64,000 nucleotides of DNA from Neospora caninum Liverpool. Taxonomy: Eukaryota; Apicomplexa; Conoidasida; Eucoccidiorida; Sarcocystidae. The notes beneath the pieces were generated by a model that saw nothing but the letters and a program-made list of their open reading frames with translations, was not told the DNA's origin and made no database searches. Below are positions 10,997 to 22,427 of the stretch, in pieces (position 1 is the stretch's first letter; the number at the start of each line of letters is the position of its first letter). The stretch lies in assembly GCF_000208865.1 (NCBI RefSeq), contig NC_018397.1:2976001-3040000 (forward strand). The letters are read 5' to 3'. Both the position numbers and the translations under genes were made by a program.

Positions 10997-13900
10997 ATGT
11001 CTGCGTCTGCCGACCCGTCGTCTCCTGACCCTGCCTCTTCTTCCTCTGCCTCTTCTTCCTCCGCCTCCAATCCTGCTTCTCCGTCCTCCTCTTCTGCGGC
11101 TGATTTCTTCGGTTCCTTCGACGTGTGGAGTGTCTTTGGCGGGGAGGAAGAAAAGTCTTCATCCTCGGGAAAAAAAAAGGGAACGAGTGGAAAGGTGCAC
11201 AGGAGGAAGCACTCCTCGTCTTCCGCCCCCAGTCGATCGACTTCTTCCAGCGGGGGGATCTCCGGCTTCTTTGACGGCCTTTTCAGATGGGGCAGCTCGT
11301 CGGATCCTTCCAACTGGAATGACCACACGACCGGTAAACTCTCTGCGAAGCACACCCCACAAAATCGTCTCCTCAGCGAGACTCTGTGTCTCCTACGCTC
11401 CTCACCGCGCCTCGTGCACCTTCCCCAGTCCTTCGCTGTCAACACAGGAAACCTCAAGAAGCAAACCGACTCTCTCTTCCTCTTCCTCTTCCTCTCTCTC
11501 TCTCTGCCTCCCCCTCTCTCCCGCTCTTTCTCTACACAGCTCTATGCACGTAAACCTGTGCGCAAACACCCGTGTAGATGTGTGCATACGCACACATGCA
11601 TCTTCAAGTATCTTTGTGTGTCTATGTGTGCATGTAGACGTAGCCTTGTATACATGCAGATGCAGTCGGCTGTAGAGGTTGGGCGTTTTCTGAGTCGTGG
11701 TGGGTGGGTTCTTTTCGAGGCTCCTGTGCGTGAGATGTGCCGGGCGTCGTGCCTTTTCGTTTCGCGCCTTCGCAGGCTACTCGCTGCCGGCAGAGGCGGC
11801 TGAAGTGCTGCAGGGAACGAAGCCGCAGGAGTCTAGCCAAGACTCGAGTGCTCCGAAAGCGCTGACCTACGGAGACGTCGAAGGAGGGAACGAGAGATCC
11901 TCTTCGTCGTCCGCTTCTTCCGCGGCTGCGGCCGCAGCCTTTTTCTCGGACGACAAGGGCGAGAAGCACGAATTCCAGGAAGAGAAGCCAGACAGCAGCG
12001 GAGCAAAGGCGACTGGAGATGGAGCAAAGGCGACTGGAGATGGAGCAAAGGCGACTGGAGACGGACAAAAGAAAGTAGTTGACACGAGCTACTACGACGC
12101 CTTGGAAGTCTCGCCAGATGCGTCAGCCGCCCAGATCAAAAAGGCCTACTACAAGCTTGCTCTCAAATGCCATCCAGACAAAAACCCGGGCGACCCTGAG
12201 GCGAACTTGAAATTCCAGAAAATCGGTAAGAAAGCCGAGACGCTGAAGGGAGAGGGGGCGGGAAGAAGGCACAGGAACTGGGGCATTCCGGGAGATCCGC
12301 AAAAAGGCGCTTCTGCCTAGGTGAAGGTCGATTATCGGAAGGCCGCACTCATGGCGTGCACCGTAGATAGGGATGTGCGTGAGGGCGAGGCGGTCGTCCC
12401 GTCGTAGGAGCCTTCCGACAAGAGCTCTCAAAAGAAGGAAAGGCTCAGGATTGGAACAAGAAAGGGAAAACTCGACGGGTCTCCGTCTTGAGGCGTTCTC
12501 AGGATGCCTGAGAAGCAGGACGGCTTCGAGCATGTCAGGGACACACATTCACCGCCTTTCTCCTTTTTCCGCGCGTGATCTTGTTTCTATCTCCGTAGAC
12601 GCCCCATGTCGCTATTCGCTCGCTCCATCTCCTCGTTTTCAGGAGAGGCGTATCAGGTGCTCAACGATCCAAAGAGAAGAGAGCAGTACGACAAGTTCGG
12701 CCTGTCCGCGACGCAGAACATGAAACTCATTGATCCAGCTCTCTTCTTCATGATGCTCTTCGGCTCTGAGCAACTCGACCCCTGGATTGGAAAATTAAAG
12801 ATGGCGCACTTGGTGCAAGTCCTCACACAAGACGAGACAGGCTTCCCAGGCGAATCAGATGGAAACGGGGTAAGAAAGCAAGCACATATATATATATATA
12901 TATATATGTATATGTATATATATGTATGTATCGTGTTTCGGGATGTGGAGATGTGTTGGAGAAACGGTTGTTGGTAGGTTGGAGAGTGTAAGCTGAGGTG
13001 GAGGCGTGCTTGATCTTGAGATCGAAAGAGGCAAAAGGCAGTCACCTGAGGGCCTCATCAGGGACGAAGCACCGGCGCGCACAGAGAAGCGACGAGCGCT
13101 CGCGGCTTTTTCTGTGGTTCTTCTCTTCAGGCCAAACCCGAAGAGTCGGCGAAGCAGCGAGAGAAAATGATGAAGGAGATGGAACTGGAGCAGAAGAAGC
13201 GGGAAGTGACTCTCGCTCTCGAGCTTCGGGATCGCCTTCAACCCTACGTGGATGGTGAAGAAGACCGATGGAAACAGGACATGAACAAGGAGGTCACATC
13301 TCTCTGCGAAGTGAGAAGGAAACACCTGGTTCACACCGCAAAGCCTCCGATTGTCTCCAGCTTCGACCGCCCCGAGTTGGGTGCGAAAGGAACCGCCCCG
13401 GAGTCTGCGCATCTGTTTTCTCTGGCGTTTTTCTGTCTCTGCAGTCCTCTTTCGGAGATTCCATCGTTGAGTCCATCGGGTGGACCTACGAGAACTTTGC
13501 GGATGCCTACCTCGGCGAAGTGCAGACGACTTGGGGCCTGGGGGCGACGCTGGCGAACGTGCAGGCAACAGGCCGGAGCATTGGTGAGAGAGGAGAAAAG
13601 AGAGAAAAGCGTCTCTGTGAAATCGGAGATGGCGCACGCTCGGGAGGAGGCGCAAATACGGCAGGACACAGGAGGCCCACGAGACAAGACAGAACGCGGT
13701 TCGAACGCCGGCTTTGTTTTTGGAGGCAAGCTGCATCCCCGCTTTTGCTGTCGCGGATAGCGGCAGAGCAGGGCGCGCTCGTTGGACGCGTCTCGACCTG
13801 AGACGAAGATGTGCTGTAGTGCTCTTCTTTCGCTAGGAGGCAGATAAGAGGGCAGATGAGAACGACGAACCTCTCGTTTTCGCGGGTCTGTCTTGCCGAA

Positions 13901-15207
13901 ATGTCCACCGGGGTTCGGTCGGTGATTCTTGCTCTTTCGTATGACGCGTGCGGGAGGGAGAGTGGATTTTCGAGAATCCGCCTTTTTCTCTTCGCAGGAA
14001 ACACCTTCGCAGTGGCAAAGTCGATGGTCCAAGCCGCCGTGGCGGCAACAGACATTCAGGCTCGCCACGAACAGAGGCGAAAAGGGGCGGAAGGCGAGGA
14101 CGGAGAGGGGGAAAAATCGAGCAGCGGCGAAGACGCAGGGGCGCCTCCAACTCATCTTGATACACACGAGGTAGGCCCCGTTCCTCCCTTCTCCACGGTC
14201 GACCGTTTTGCACAGAATGCCGTTTTACCGAGCATAACGGCGGGCGCAAGGGCCATTTCCTGCCGATAAGTTAATTTGAAGCCGCCTCGGGCGTGCTAAG
14301 ATCATTGGCGCCTATGAGAGGTGGTGAGAGAGCACGAGGGACGGGCAAAAGGGTCGCGGCTTGGGACGCGGTCCGGCCTGCTCGGTTTTACGAGGATGTA
14401 GGCGTGAGATGAATTCTTCTCTGCCTATTCTTACTGGTCTAGCGACAGCTCCCTCGCCCGTAAAAGCCTGCGTGGCTACGCATCTATGCATACATGCGCG
14501 TTTGCGTGTGTCTGTGCATGCGCCTGGATATTCATCTACATAGGTTTACTTGTGTGGAGAGACGCAGTGGGATTTGTCTGGCGTGTTTTTTGGAAAGCCC
14601 ATTTCGGCGTTTTTTCTCTCCTCTGCTGGTGTTTCTTTCGTAGATGGGCCGAGTCGGAGAGATTCTGCAGAGCATTCTCAGCATCGTTCTGTACGACGTC
14701 GAAGACACTACGCGGCGAGCAGCGGAGAAGGTGAGAGAATCAGAGCTCGAAACCAAAAAAGGGACGGCGCAGAGAAGAAAGAAGGGCGTTTCGCGACTCG
14801 GCCACACGGAGGGGGCGACAGAGACAGGGCACGAGTCGGAGGCGAGGAGGAACAACCGCGGAGAGGAAGGGTGTGACTGGGGTGTCGATTAAATGGTCTT
14901 TGCTTCCGTACTTTCTCATATCTGCAGCAGAGTTATGACTCCACTGTCACGTGTTCGCTTCCCACACGTATTCCTAGCGGTTGGACTGCTATCGCAAGTA
15001 CCGCGCTTTCTCCGTCCTGGCCTGTGTCTCGCATGGCTTCAGGTCTGTCGAGACGAATCCGTGGATTTGCCGACCCGTGTCAAGAGAGCAGAGGCTCTGA
15101 AGATGCTCGGCCACATGATGCAGGAGAAGGGAGCTAAGGCCAAGAAGTTGAAGGAAAACAGAGAATTCGACGTCACCAAACACATGGAGGACGCCTTCAT
15201 CAAGTAA
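10997..15207 (+). CDS. DnaJ (HSP40) domain protein of the Caj1/Djp1 (DnaJ-X) type
   Basis: Eight exons: 10997-11333, 11776-12225, 12643-12869, 13131-13310, 13445-13583, 13998-14170, 14644-14730 and 15043-15207. They give 585 residues with all seven junctions in phase. Residues 1-214 are Ser-rich and disordered. The J-domain spans about 215-280 with HPD at 245-247 and KIGEAYQVLNDP created exactly across the second intron. The remainder resembles the helical DnaJ-X region of yeast Caj1/Djp1 and plant DnaJ10-type proteins, including KLKMAHLVQVLTQDE, GWTYENFADAYLG and a late KMLGHMMQEKG helix. J-proteins stimulate Hsp70 ATPase through HPD. There is no signal peptide or membrane span, so it is probably cytosolic or nuclear. 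No zinc-finger or Gly/Phe region is present, so this is not a type I or II DnaJ. A 21-base repeat lengthens the linker before the J-domain. The start is the only ATG before the Ser-rich tract. Confidence 0.95.
12000..12062 (+). repeat. Three tandem 21-bp units in DnaJ exon 2
   Basis: Three near-identical 21-base units each encode GAKATGD-type heptapeptides just before the J-domain. The unit length is a multiple of three, so copy number can vary without breaking the frame. Confidence 0.95.
12885..12930. repeat. A/T dinucleotide microsatellite in DnaJ intron 3
   Basis: Mixed TA/TATG tract lying between the donor at 12870 and the exon beginning at 13131. Confidence 0.95.
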
Positions 15208-16761
15208 GGCGGCAGTCCAACTTGCTCGTCAACTAAAGCCAACGCGAAAGGGCGAGACTCTTTCGGATGTGTTTATACAGATGTGCATCTTCGTACAGTC
15301 GATTGGTTCTATTTCCTCAATGGTTCGGGCATGCCTTGATCTATCTATGCCCACATTCATGGTCACGCCTTTCTCTATGTGGAGGGGCGGGAAAGTGTTT
15401 GAGGCTCGGTTTTTCGGTACCAAATAAGGTTGGAGCCAGGCATACTCTTCAGACAGCACGCGTGTAAAACATGCGGGGCTTTGAAGGAACATTCCGGAGG
15501 CTTCCGTGGAGCCAACCGCGCTGAGGTGTCGGAGTCGCGCTGCGGGCGCGGCGGCTCTGAAGGTGTGTGTCGCAGACTTGGAGCTCTTACTCGTCTTAAA
15601 TTCGGATGCAGATCGAGGCGGTTGCGTACCTGGCGTTTTGCGGTTGCTGCCGTTTCTGTCTGATCTCTCAGAGCAACCATCGCCGCAGATGAAAAGAATC
15701 ACAAATCGCGTTGAAGGCTGTCGTTGCGTTTCTACGGGACGACGCTGGGAACGAGGGTGATGGCATGTCCGAGGACGTGATAACGCAGAATTAACGGAAG
15801 ATTGAGGGGGGACTGCTGGTTTACCCTTTGGTCTTTTAGGGTAGAACCCAATATTTAAAAGTTTCCCCCTTCAAGGAGGAATTCAGTCGTCCCCGGACCA
15901 CTCCTCAACGTCAGGGCACAGACCCCTAGCTATGAATATACACGTAAATGCATGTAAATGCATATGGCACGTCTATGACCGCGGGGGTTACAGCTGACCA
16001 GAGAGTGAAACGGGAGGCATTTGTGTTCGTCTTTGTCGATGGGTCTTGAGTACATCGGCGGCTGGTCTGGGGCTCTCCTGTTTAGTACGGAAGTCTCGTA
16101 TTCACTGTTTCCGTTTTCTGTTCTGGCGAGGAAAGCGACACCTGTGAGCGGTTTAGATTCGGTCTACAACAGCTCGGACGCACGGTGTTTGCGTGGACGC
16201 GAATGAAACCAGACGATCGCTTGAGAGGAGCGGCCTCTCCGGTGATGAGACGTAAATCTGGTCAGGTGCGGTGCGCCATACACTCGCCCAGAAGCATTTT
16301 TGGGGGAGGCGCCTTAAATGAGGACATAGACGGTGGCTGAAATGGTGTGCGGCGGTCGGAGACGGAGGCACTGCACGGATCTCCGGCGCATAGATCAAAA
16401 CGATCAAGAAAATCATTTGCCTTAAGTGTCCGGTTTCGAAGACTGTTCATCCAGACCAAGAAATATGGCTTGGCGGGACGGCGTGTTTGGGAAGCTGTGC
16501 TGCGTCCTTTTTCCTTTTTTTGATCGGAAAGCACTCTTCTGACGAATCTAAACATAGCGCACACCGTTTCTATCTTATTTCTCTGCCGAAGATCAAATGG
16601 GCTACATTTGTATCTTTGTCCGTTCCTTGTGCTTCCCCTATCACGACCCGTCCAATCAGGCTTAATCCCGTTCTATTGATTGCTTTGACAGCCTTTGCTT
16701 TTCATCGTGTGTGTTTCATCCAACAGAGTGCTTGCTGGGGCACATAATTATGCAAAGGTAA
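15208..16761. other. 3' region between convergent genes
   Basis: Lies between the end of the DnaJ gene (+) and the tentative leftward gene ending at 16762. It presumably holds both 3' UTRs. Nothing coding is supported. Confidence 0.4.
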
Positions 16762-16928
16762 CTAAACATCCGAGGCAATCATCCCCTGCTTCAGGTGCCC
16801 GTAGAGCGTGCGCTGGTTCAAGATTTCTTCAAACCTCAACGTCGGAAACACTTTGTGAACGCACTCCAGACAAAACTCTGAGTGCACCTTTGGCTCTTTG
16901 GCAGTCCACGCGTCTGCGGGCGCCCAGT

Positions 16929-16968
<40 letters not shown>

Positions 16969-17494
16969 TTGATACGTATACACACATATGAAGATGATGT
17001 ATGTTTGGGCACTTCTTTTCACCGGAGGTATGAACATTTTGCGGAATGTGTTTACGGTAGACTGGAGTGGGAGTTGATGGAAGTGTTCAATTTGACAGTT
17101 TCTTGTGACTGTTTGCCTCACGTGAAATCACCTACCACAAAGGGCAAAATTAGTGGGTCTCTGGGAAATGGGGCACTGTGAAAAGAGCTAGAGGAAAGAA
17201 AAGCATCTGTCGGAGTTTTCTGGGGTTCATTCATAGTGAAGATGAAACGAGAAATATCTAAACTGCTATTTCTCATCGTGGCCGTTTCTCCGTAGACGAA
17301 TTCGTGCACGTCCCAAATGGAGAAATCGTTTTGACTGTTCTCATCCGTAAAATCCGTTAAAAACACTGAAGGTAGGAGAAGTTGCCTTTCGGTGCAATGT
17401 CCACGCGCGTCCTCCTTTATCAAGCTCATGACTTTTCTTTTCAGTCAAGAAATCTAGGGGCACTGTTCAAAGTCCCGCGGACTCTGGAATCCAT
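16762..17494 (-). CDS. Tentative small three-exon gene, unrecognised product
   Basis: Two exons are protein-like. Exon 17365-17132 follows a strong acceptor (CTCCTACCTTCAG) and contains FTDENSQNDFSIWDVHEFVY. Exon 16913-16762 contains SEFCLECVHKVFPTLRFEE and ends at a TAG. They join in phase 1 through a GTGATT donor, and the intron contains the (TA)n run. A first exon from the ATG at 17494 (MDSRVRGTLN), with a GTGCCC donor, also fits phase 1 and would give about 139 residues. No domain, signal peptide or membrane span is recognised. Weak points are the two non-consensus donors and the possibility that further exons lie upstream (18390-19006 has minus-strand frames). The opposite strand is less protein-like here. 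Confidence 0.4.
16932..16965. repeat. (TA)n microsatellite
   Basis: About 34 bases of perfect TA, located in the intron immediately upstream of the last exon of the tentative leftward gene. Confidence 0.95.
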
Positions 17495-19071
17495 GGGAAG
17501 TGGAGTGGTCGGCCTTTCTCGAATACGAAATGTTCTTTGATGTGTTTTGAACGGTGCACTTCGTTTACACAACGAACCGGGCTGGCATGACGCGAGAGTG
17601 ACTCATGAGGCGCCTCAACTTTCAGAGCAAACTAGGACGATGGCGATCTGGAAAGGATGGAAAAGAGTGTAGACTGTCGAAGCGTAGCGGCGCGCACCCG
17701 TTCTTCTTGCGATCACCTGTTGTATGGTTCTCTCGGTTTGTGCGTAGAATAGACAGGTATAAGGCGTGTATATCTACACAGGGTCTTGAAACGCAGAAAA
17801 ATACGGAGTGACGGGGTATCCTTCTGTGTGCCTGTTCCCGGGAGGGAGTAGCATAGAAGTCATTGTACAGGTTAATCAAAAAATGCGGCTGAAAGGAAAC
17901 TCCGTTTCTCAGAACGGGGGGGGTATCCAGGTGGTGCCTACTGGTTCAAAGTTGTCATGCTACCTTATCCGGTGTGTGAGGCTCTTGCGGTGTACAGCAA
18001 CTGAAGAAATGTTCCCGATCTTTCTCGGTATTGTGATACAGCAGGTGCAATTTAAAACTGTCGGGGGGCCATGTGACTATCTGAGATATCATATTCTTTG
18101 TTTCGTCAAACCTAGAAGTGATCACGTGTTTATATGGTTACGTGCGTTGCAGCTTCCGCGGGAACGGTACGTGTTGGGGCTGCTTGTGGCAACCATCGCG
18201 TGTACATCTATCTGCGGTTCCGACTTTGCGAGAATCGAGAGCAATTGGTCGTCGTTGCTCCCGGAGTTTCTGGGCAATGTTACGTACACACTCCTAGCGA
18301 GGTGGACGCGGGTTCTCCGAAGCAAGCGAATGTGTGTTTTGTTACCTTCCGGAGTCGTGTAGACAGGTCATGCTGATGCTTCGGAGTATTTATTTTAAGT
18401 CACAAGACCCGCTTTTATCGTAGAGTCGGCAAGTCAGGAAACCCAAAGTTCGGAGTCCTGCTTGCCTCGGCACGAAGGCACCACTGCTCTCTTTGCTCCT
18501 ATCGCCGGTTTTGGACACGTTATGCACTGAGCGTCGGCCGATTTTATCGTGGTAGACATGAAATTGAGCAACTCTGTCACCATCCGGTTTCCGCCTGTTG
18601 CGTGCACGGGCAGTAGCTCTCCTGCTCTGTCTCGTCTCTGGGCACTTCGCTGCGCCGGGGCCGTTCTCACCTGAAAAAGGAGTCTTCTCGCGAGCCTCGT
18701 GCAAGCGATTTGATGGACGAAAACGTGTAGTATGGAAGGTCTGGCAGTCTTTGGTGTGGCGGTTTTTCGCTTCGCTACCAGGTCAGCGACATTTCCGGCG
18801 CTCTCGAAGTAAAAAACCGAGTGTTTGACCCATCTACCTAAACGCGTATGTTCAAGCCCGTTACACCCTCGATCAATAAGCACGCATGGACACGTACGCA
18901 GGTATATATCGGATATAACTGTTGGCGTGTTCATTGTAAGAGTAAGGCTCAACAACAATTTCCTCAATGGGACCTGACGTGGAGACAGTGGTCTCGAAGG
19001 ATACAACTACCACGCGTGTTCCTCTCTGAAGGCATTTTCCACATCTTCTTAAACGCCAACCCTGTGTGTAG
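17495..19071 (+). other. Unresolved region, probably promoter and 5' exons of the gene ending at 20741
   Basis: Several protein-like + strand pieces occur but I could not chain them. An ATG in good context at 17883 (AAAAATGC) begins MRLKGNSVSQNGGG and reaches a GTGAGG donor near 17976. A frame around 18200-18355 contains REQLVVVAPGVSGQCYVHTP after a TTGCAG acceptor at 18150, and resembles a beta-rich fold. Competing minus-strand frames exist at 18122-18325 and 18390-18704. Confidence 0.3.
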
Positions 19072-20741
19072 ACTTAGAACGATGGGGCTGGCGGATGACC
19101 GCATTTTGGGAAGTCCTAGTCATCGGCAATCCACTGAGCCAAAAAGAGGAACGCGACCGCGATCGAACTCTGACTCTGGGTTACGCCTCAGACAGCACAC
19201 TGGGGCGGTTCGCTCAAGGAAACGCGAAGGGCAGTCTTTCGCCCACAACTTCGTCTTCGAAAACACCCGCCAAGAGTCGGCAGCGTGTGTCGACGAGTCG
19301 TTTGTTAGGCGGTGTACAGAGCCGCTTCCGATACAGAGCAAGCAGCGTCCGTGGCTCACGAAGGATGCTTTCCCTTGGGAGTCAAAGCGCCCAAAAAACG
19401 ATTCGTCACCACTCAATCTACCTTCCGGATGGTTTTCGGCTTGTGCCGAACTGGAAATGAGCAGAACCAAAACAAAGCCGCTCTCTGCGGCTTCACTTTC
19501 CCCTGGAACTGTGCCGTGGAACGCCAGCGTCCTGATCGAGCCTTGGGAGCGTAAGCAAAGAGAACGGGCTTCCCAAATTCCAGTATCGCCTCCTTTGAGT
19601 AGAAGGCAATATTTGCCAGCCTCGTACGCGAGCCCACGAGTACGCAAAATCCACCCGGGGAAATCTCTCTGCTTTAGAAGAAACTATCTGTCCTTGATCC
19701 ACAGAACTTTGCAGAGCTAAGTGCCAATCAAGATACCGAGGGCCACCACAGCCGCCCAGCTCCGAAACGCTCTGTAACGGTCCCAAACTCGCGCGTCCAG
19801 CGCCTCCCGGGAATCCTTCTCCCCTTTCGAGGCAGACCCGTCGGTCTGAACACAGCCTTGCCGCACCTCTTGCTGCGAAACGAGGGAACTTCGTCAGAGC
19901 TTGGACGCCGCAACAGCATGATAGAGCAGAGGTTTGGAGCCTTTCTGAAGACACATCAGCACACCAACTGTCAAACCCTCCGCGAGATGGAAACGGCAGT
20001 TCGTACCTATGCGAAACGGGGAACCAAACAAAGCATATATATATATATATATATATATATATGGATAAATAGAATATCTGGGATTCACTACAGAATGTGT
20101 TTGCGTGCTAGCACGCCGATCTTTTCTTTTCCTGCGTGTGTGTGGGTGACATGTACGCAAAGGAGAGGACGGCTGCACTGGATGCAGAACTTCGGGAGGA
20201 AAGGCGGAAGTTTGCATCAGAAAGGCAGGCTCTGTTTGAATGCGTTCGAAAGCAATTGCCTGGAGCAAGCAAGGAGCGGTGCTGGGCAGAAGTGAGGAGA
20301 ATCTTTGGTGACGCCATGAACTACGAAAAACGTCGTCCTCTCGACCCTAACTACGCTGTCTTTGCTAAGTGAGTCCTTTCTGTCATGGCGCAAGCTCTGG
20401 GGACAGTCCACATTCTCCGTCCGGAGGAAGTCCACAGAAATCTTTGGAGACTTAACAACACCTGTGGTCGATGATCGCGTGTGCTCCAGACGGACGCTGG
20501 TGATAGAACCCATTTCTGCGTTTCTTCCCTGCGCCTGTCCTTTCGTGAGCGTAGGCCGAACTTGTCTCTTACGGACAGAGGAAGGAAATACAGAGAATAC
20601 TTTCATACCGGAAAATTTGACCGGTGTGCGATTGATGGCCGAGAGGCGTGGTCATGCTGCCTGAACCCAAATCGAAGCTCGAGAGGTTGCCATGAGCGCG
20701 TCGTCAACCCAGATGCATGGCGCCTACTGAGTCCCTTTTGA
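19072..20741 (+). CDS. 3' exons of a multi-exon gene ending in a CHORD-like Cys motif
   Basis: The best-supported exons are 19678-19998 (acceptor CTCTCTGCTTTAG), about 20163-20368, and 20555-20741. The last junction is phase 2 and joins NYAVFAK to PNLSLTDRGRK. Its donor GTGAGT overlaps an in-frame TGA, so the unspliced frame would stop at 20372. An upstream exon 19072-19442 (acceptor CTGTGTGTAG, with DLERWGWRMTAFWEVLV) fits phase through a weaker GTGCCG donor. The frame from 19082 is an alternative. The middle exon is a charged helix (ALDAELREERRKFASERQ). The end carries FHTGKF, WSCC and GC, spaced like the carboxyl half of a CHORD zinc module, but the amino half is not seen. No complete domain is recognised. 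The true start lies upstream and is unresolved, and the junction between 19998 and 20163 may instead be 20002 to 20188. Confidence 0.5.
20035..20062. repeat. (TA)n microsatellite
   Basis: About 28 bases of perfect AT alternation, inside an intron of the gene ending at 20741. Confidence 0.95.
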
Positions 20742-22427
20742 AGCCTCCAGTTGTCCCTTCATGACTTTTCTGCTGCGTTGCTCACTGTATCACCATCTCT
20801 TTTGTGTGCCGCGGCAACCACCTAGTGTCTCCAGTGCACAGGGCCCGCGCAGTAAAAAAAAACATGGTCTATACCAAATTGTAGACGCCATCGTATCTGT
20901 TCGTTTCTACGCTTGAAGAAAAATTCCACTTCCTCTGCGCAACACGCAGAGATAACGCTGATTCATCGGCATGTGGGCCGACCAAAGTTTCCTCTCCGTA
21001 GCCGCTACCATACAGGCGATTTAAACTGTATGTTCAGGAACAAGCACCTGGTGTTTCCCTCCTGCAAGTTTATCAACTAACCGAGAGAGAAAACCATCGC
21101 GGCGAGTCGCGTCGCATTCGCAAACCGCTCTTATCTGCGCACGTCTGTCGTAATGAGAACACGTGTATTTCTCGTTTCAGTTTTGTTGGTGCATCCACCT
21201 GGCTCCGCTCCAATAGACATTTGCTTGCATTTGGACATATGGAGAGAGGGAAATGAAGAAGTATACACATATATGCGTGTTCGTGTTTTGCGGGGTCTGC
21301 ATTCGTTTCAAGACTACCACAGCGTATCCACCGTCTTATTCGGTGTCTGCACATTGCATCTGCTCACTGTTTCAGCGTTTCGATTTGAAACAGTTCAACC
21401 TGCGTATTCCCTCTTCCGATGCCACCAACACGTCACCGGGACACCAACGACTAAGCACGCCTTCTCACTGTGTCATCCCATATCCCTGAACTTGATTCAA
21501 ATCATAAAATCAGAAAGAAACAGTGGAAAAAACTCACAGACGACTGTACGTCTGTTCCCATTTTCAAGCGAAAGAGCTCCTCCATTCTCTGGAGATACAC
21601 ACGGAAACACCGAAACGCGAAAAAAACACAAGCACCTGAACGGCAACCTGCCGCGCCGCCTCTTCTCCATTACAAGGGCGAGTAATCAGACAACTAAAAC
21701 AACACAAAGAAGAATACCGCCGGAATCGAGAAAATACGTCCCCTTCCCTGGAAAGAGGGACACGCGAATGTACTACCATGCTTGCGGAACCAACTGTAAA
21801 ACTCCTCAGAAGCAGTCACATCCCGGGTCTTCCTCTTTCCCGTTTACTACTTTATAGGATTGCCCTACGTGAGGAGACGTCACATGCCGCGGGAGACACG
21901 GACGGAACGCGAAACGAAAGAAGAGAGAGCAATCCAGAAGGGAAAGAAAGCATGGCAGCACTGGCCAAAGAAAAAAAAAGAAAGCAAGGAAGAAGGGGAG
22001 GAGAAAATGGGATGCTGACGAAAAAAACGTGGGCACTGTTTAAAGGGAGCGCGAACCCATCTCTTCCATCTTCACCTGTCCAGCAGTTCATTTCTTTTCT
22101 TGCCCTCTTCGCCCCTGAACCTGAAAGACAACCTGAACTGTCCGAACTGTCTGCACATTTTTGCCGCTTCTTTCTTCCAAATGCCTGGTAACTTGCTCTC
22201 ATCTCATTTGCGGCAGTTGGGACGGACGGAACCGCGCGCATCCGCCGTCTGCTTCACATCTCAGACTCAAAGTCCCGACTCAGCGTTCCTTTCCTTCACC
22301 CACAGGTCCCGTCGTTGCCATCCTCCGTGCTACCTGTTTTCCCATAAAACCCGCCAAGAAAGAAAAGGAGCTGCAGTGACACACCGCCTGCTCGTTCCAG
22401 ATCTCGTCTCTTTCCGGCTATGCATCT
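20742..22427. other. 3' region between convergent genes
   Basis: Spacer between the rightward gene ending at 20741 and the leftward kinase gene ending at 22428. It has an A-rich run at 20855-20862 and purine-rich stretches at 21500-22030. Open frames here lack splice support or protein-like content. Confidence 0.5.

Noticed and set aside
19120..19647. 175-codon minus-strand frame at 19.1-19.6 kb
   Set aside because: It reads smoothly but lacks an ATG-supported start and splice sites. The + strand has compatible acceptors leading into the WSCC exon.
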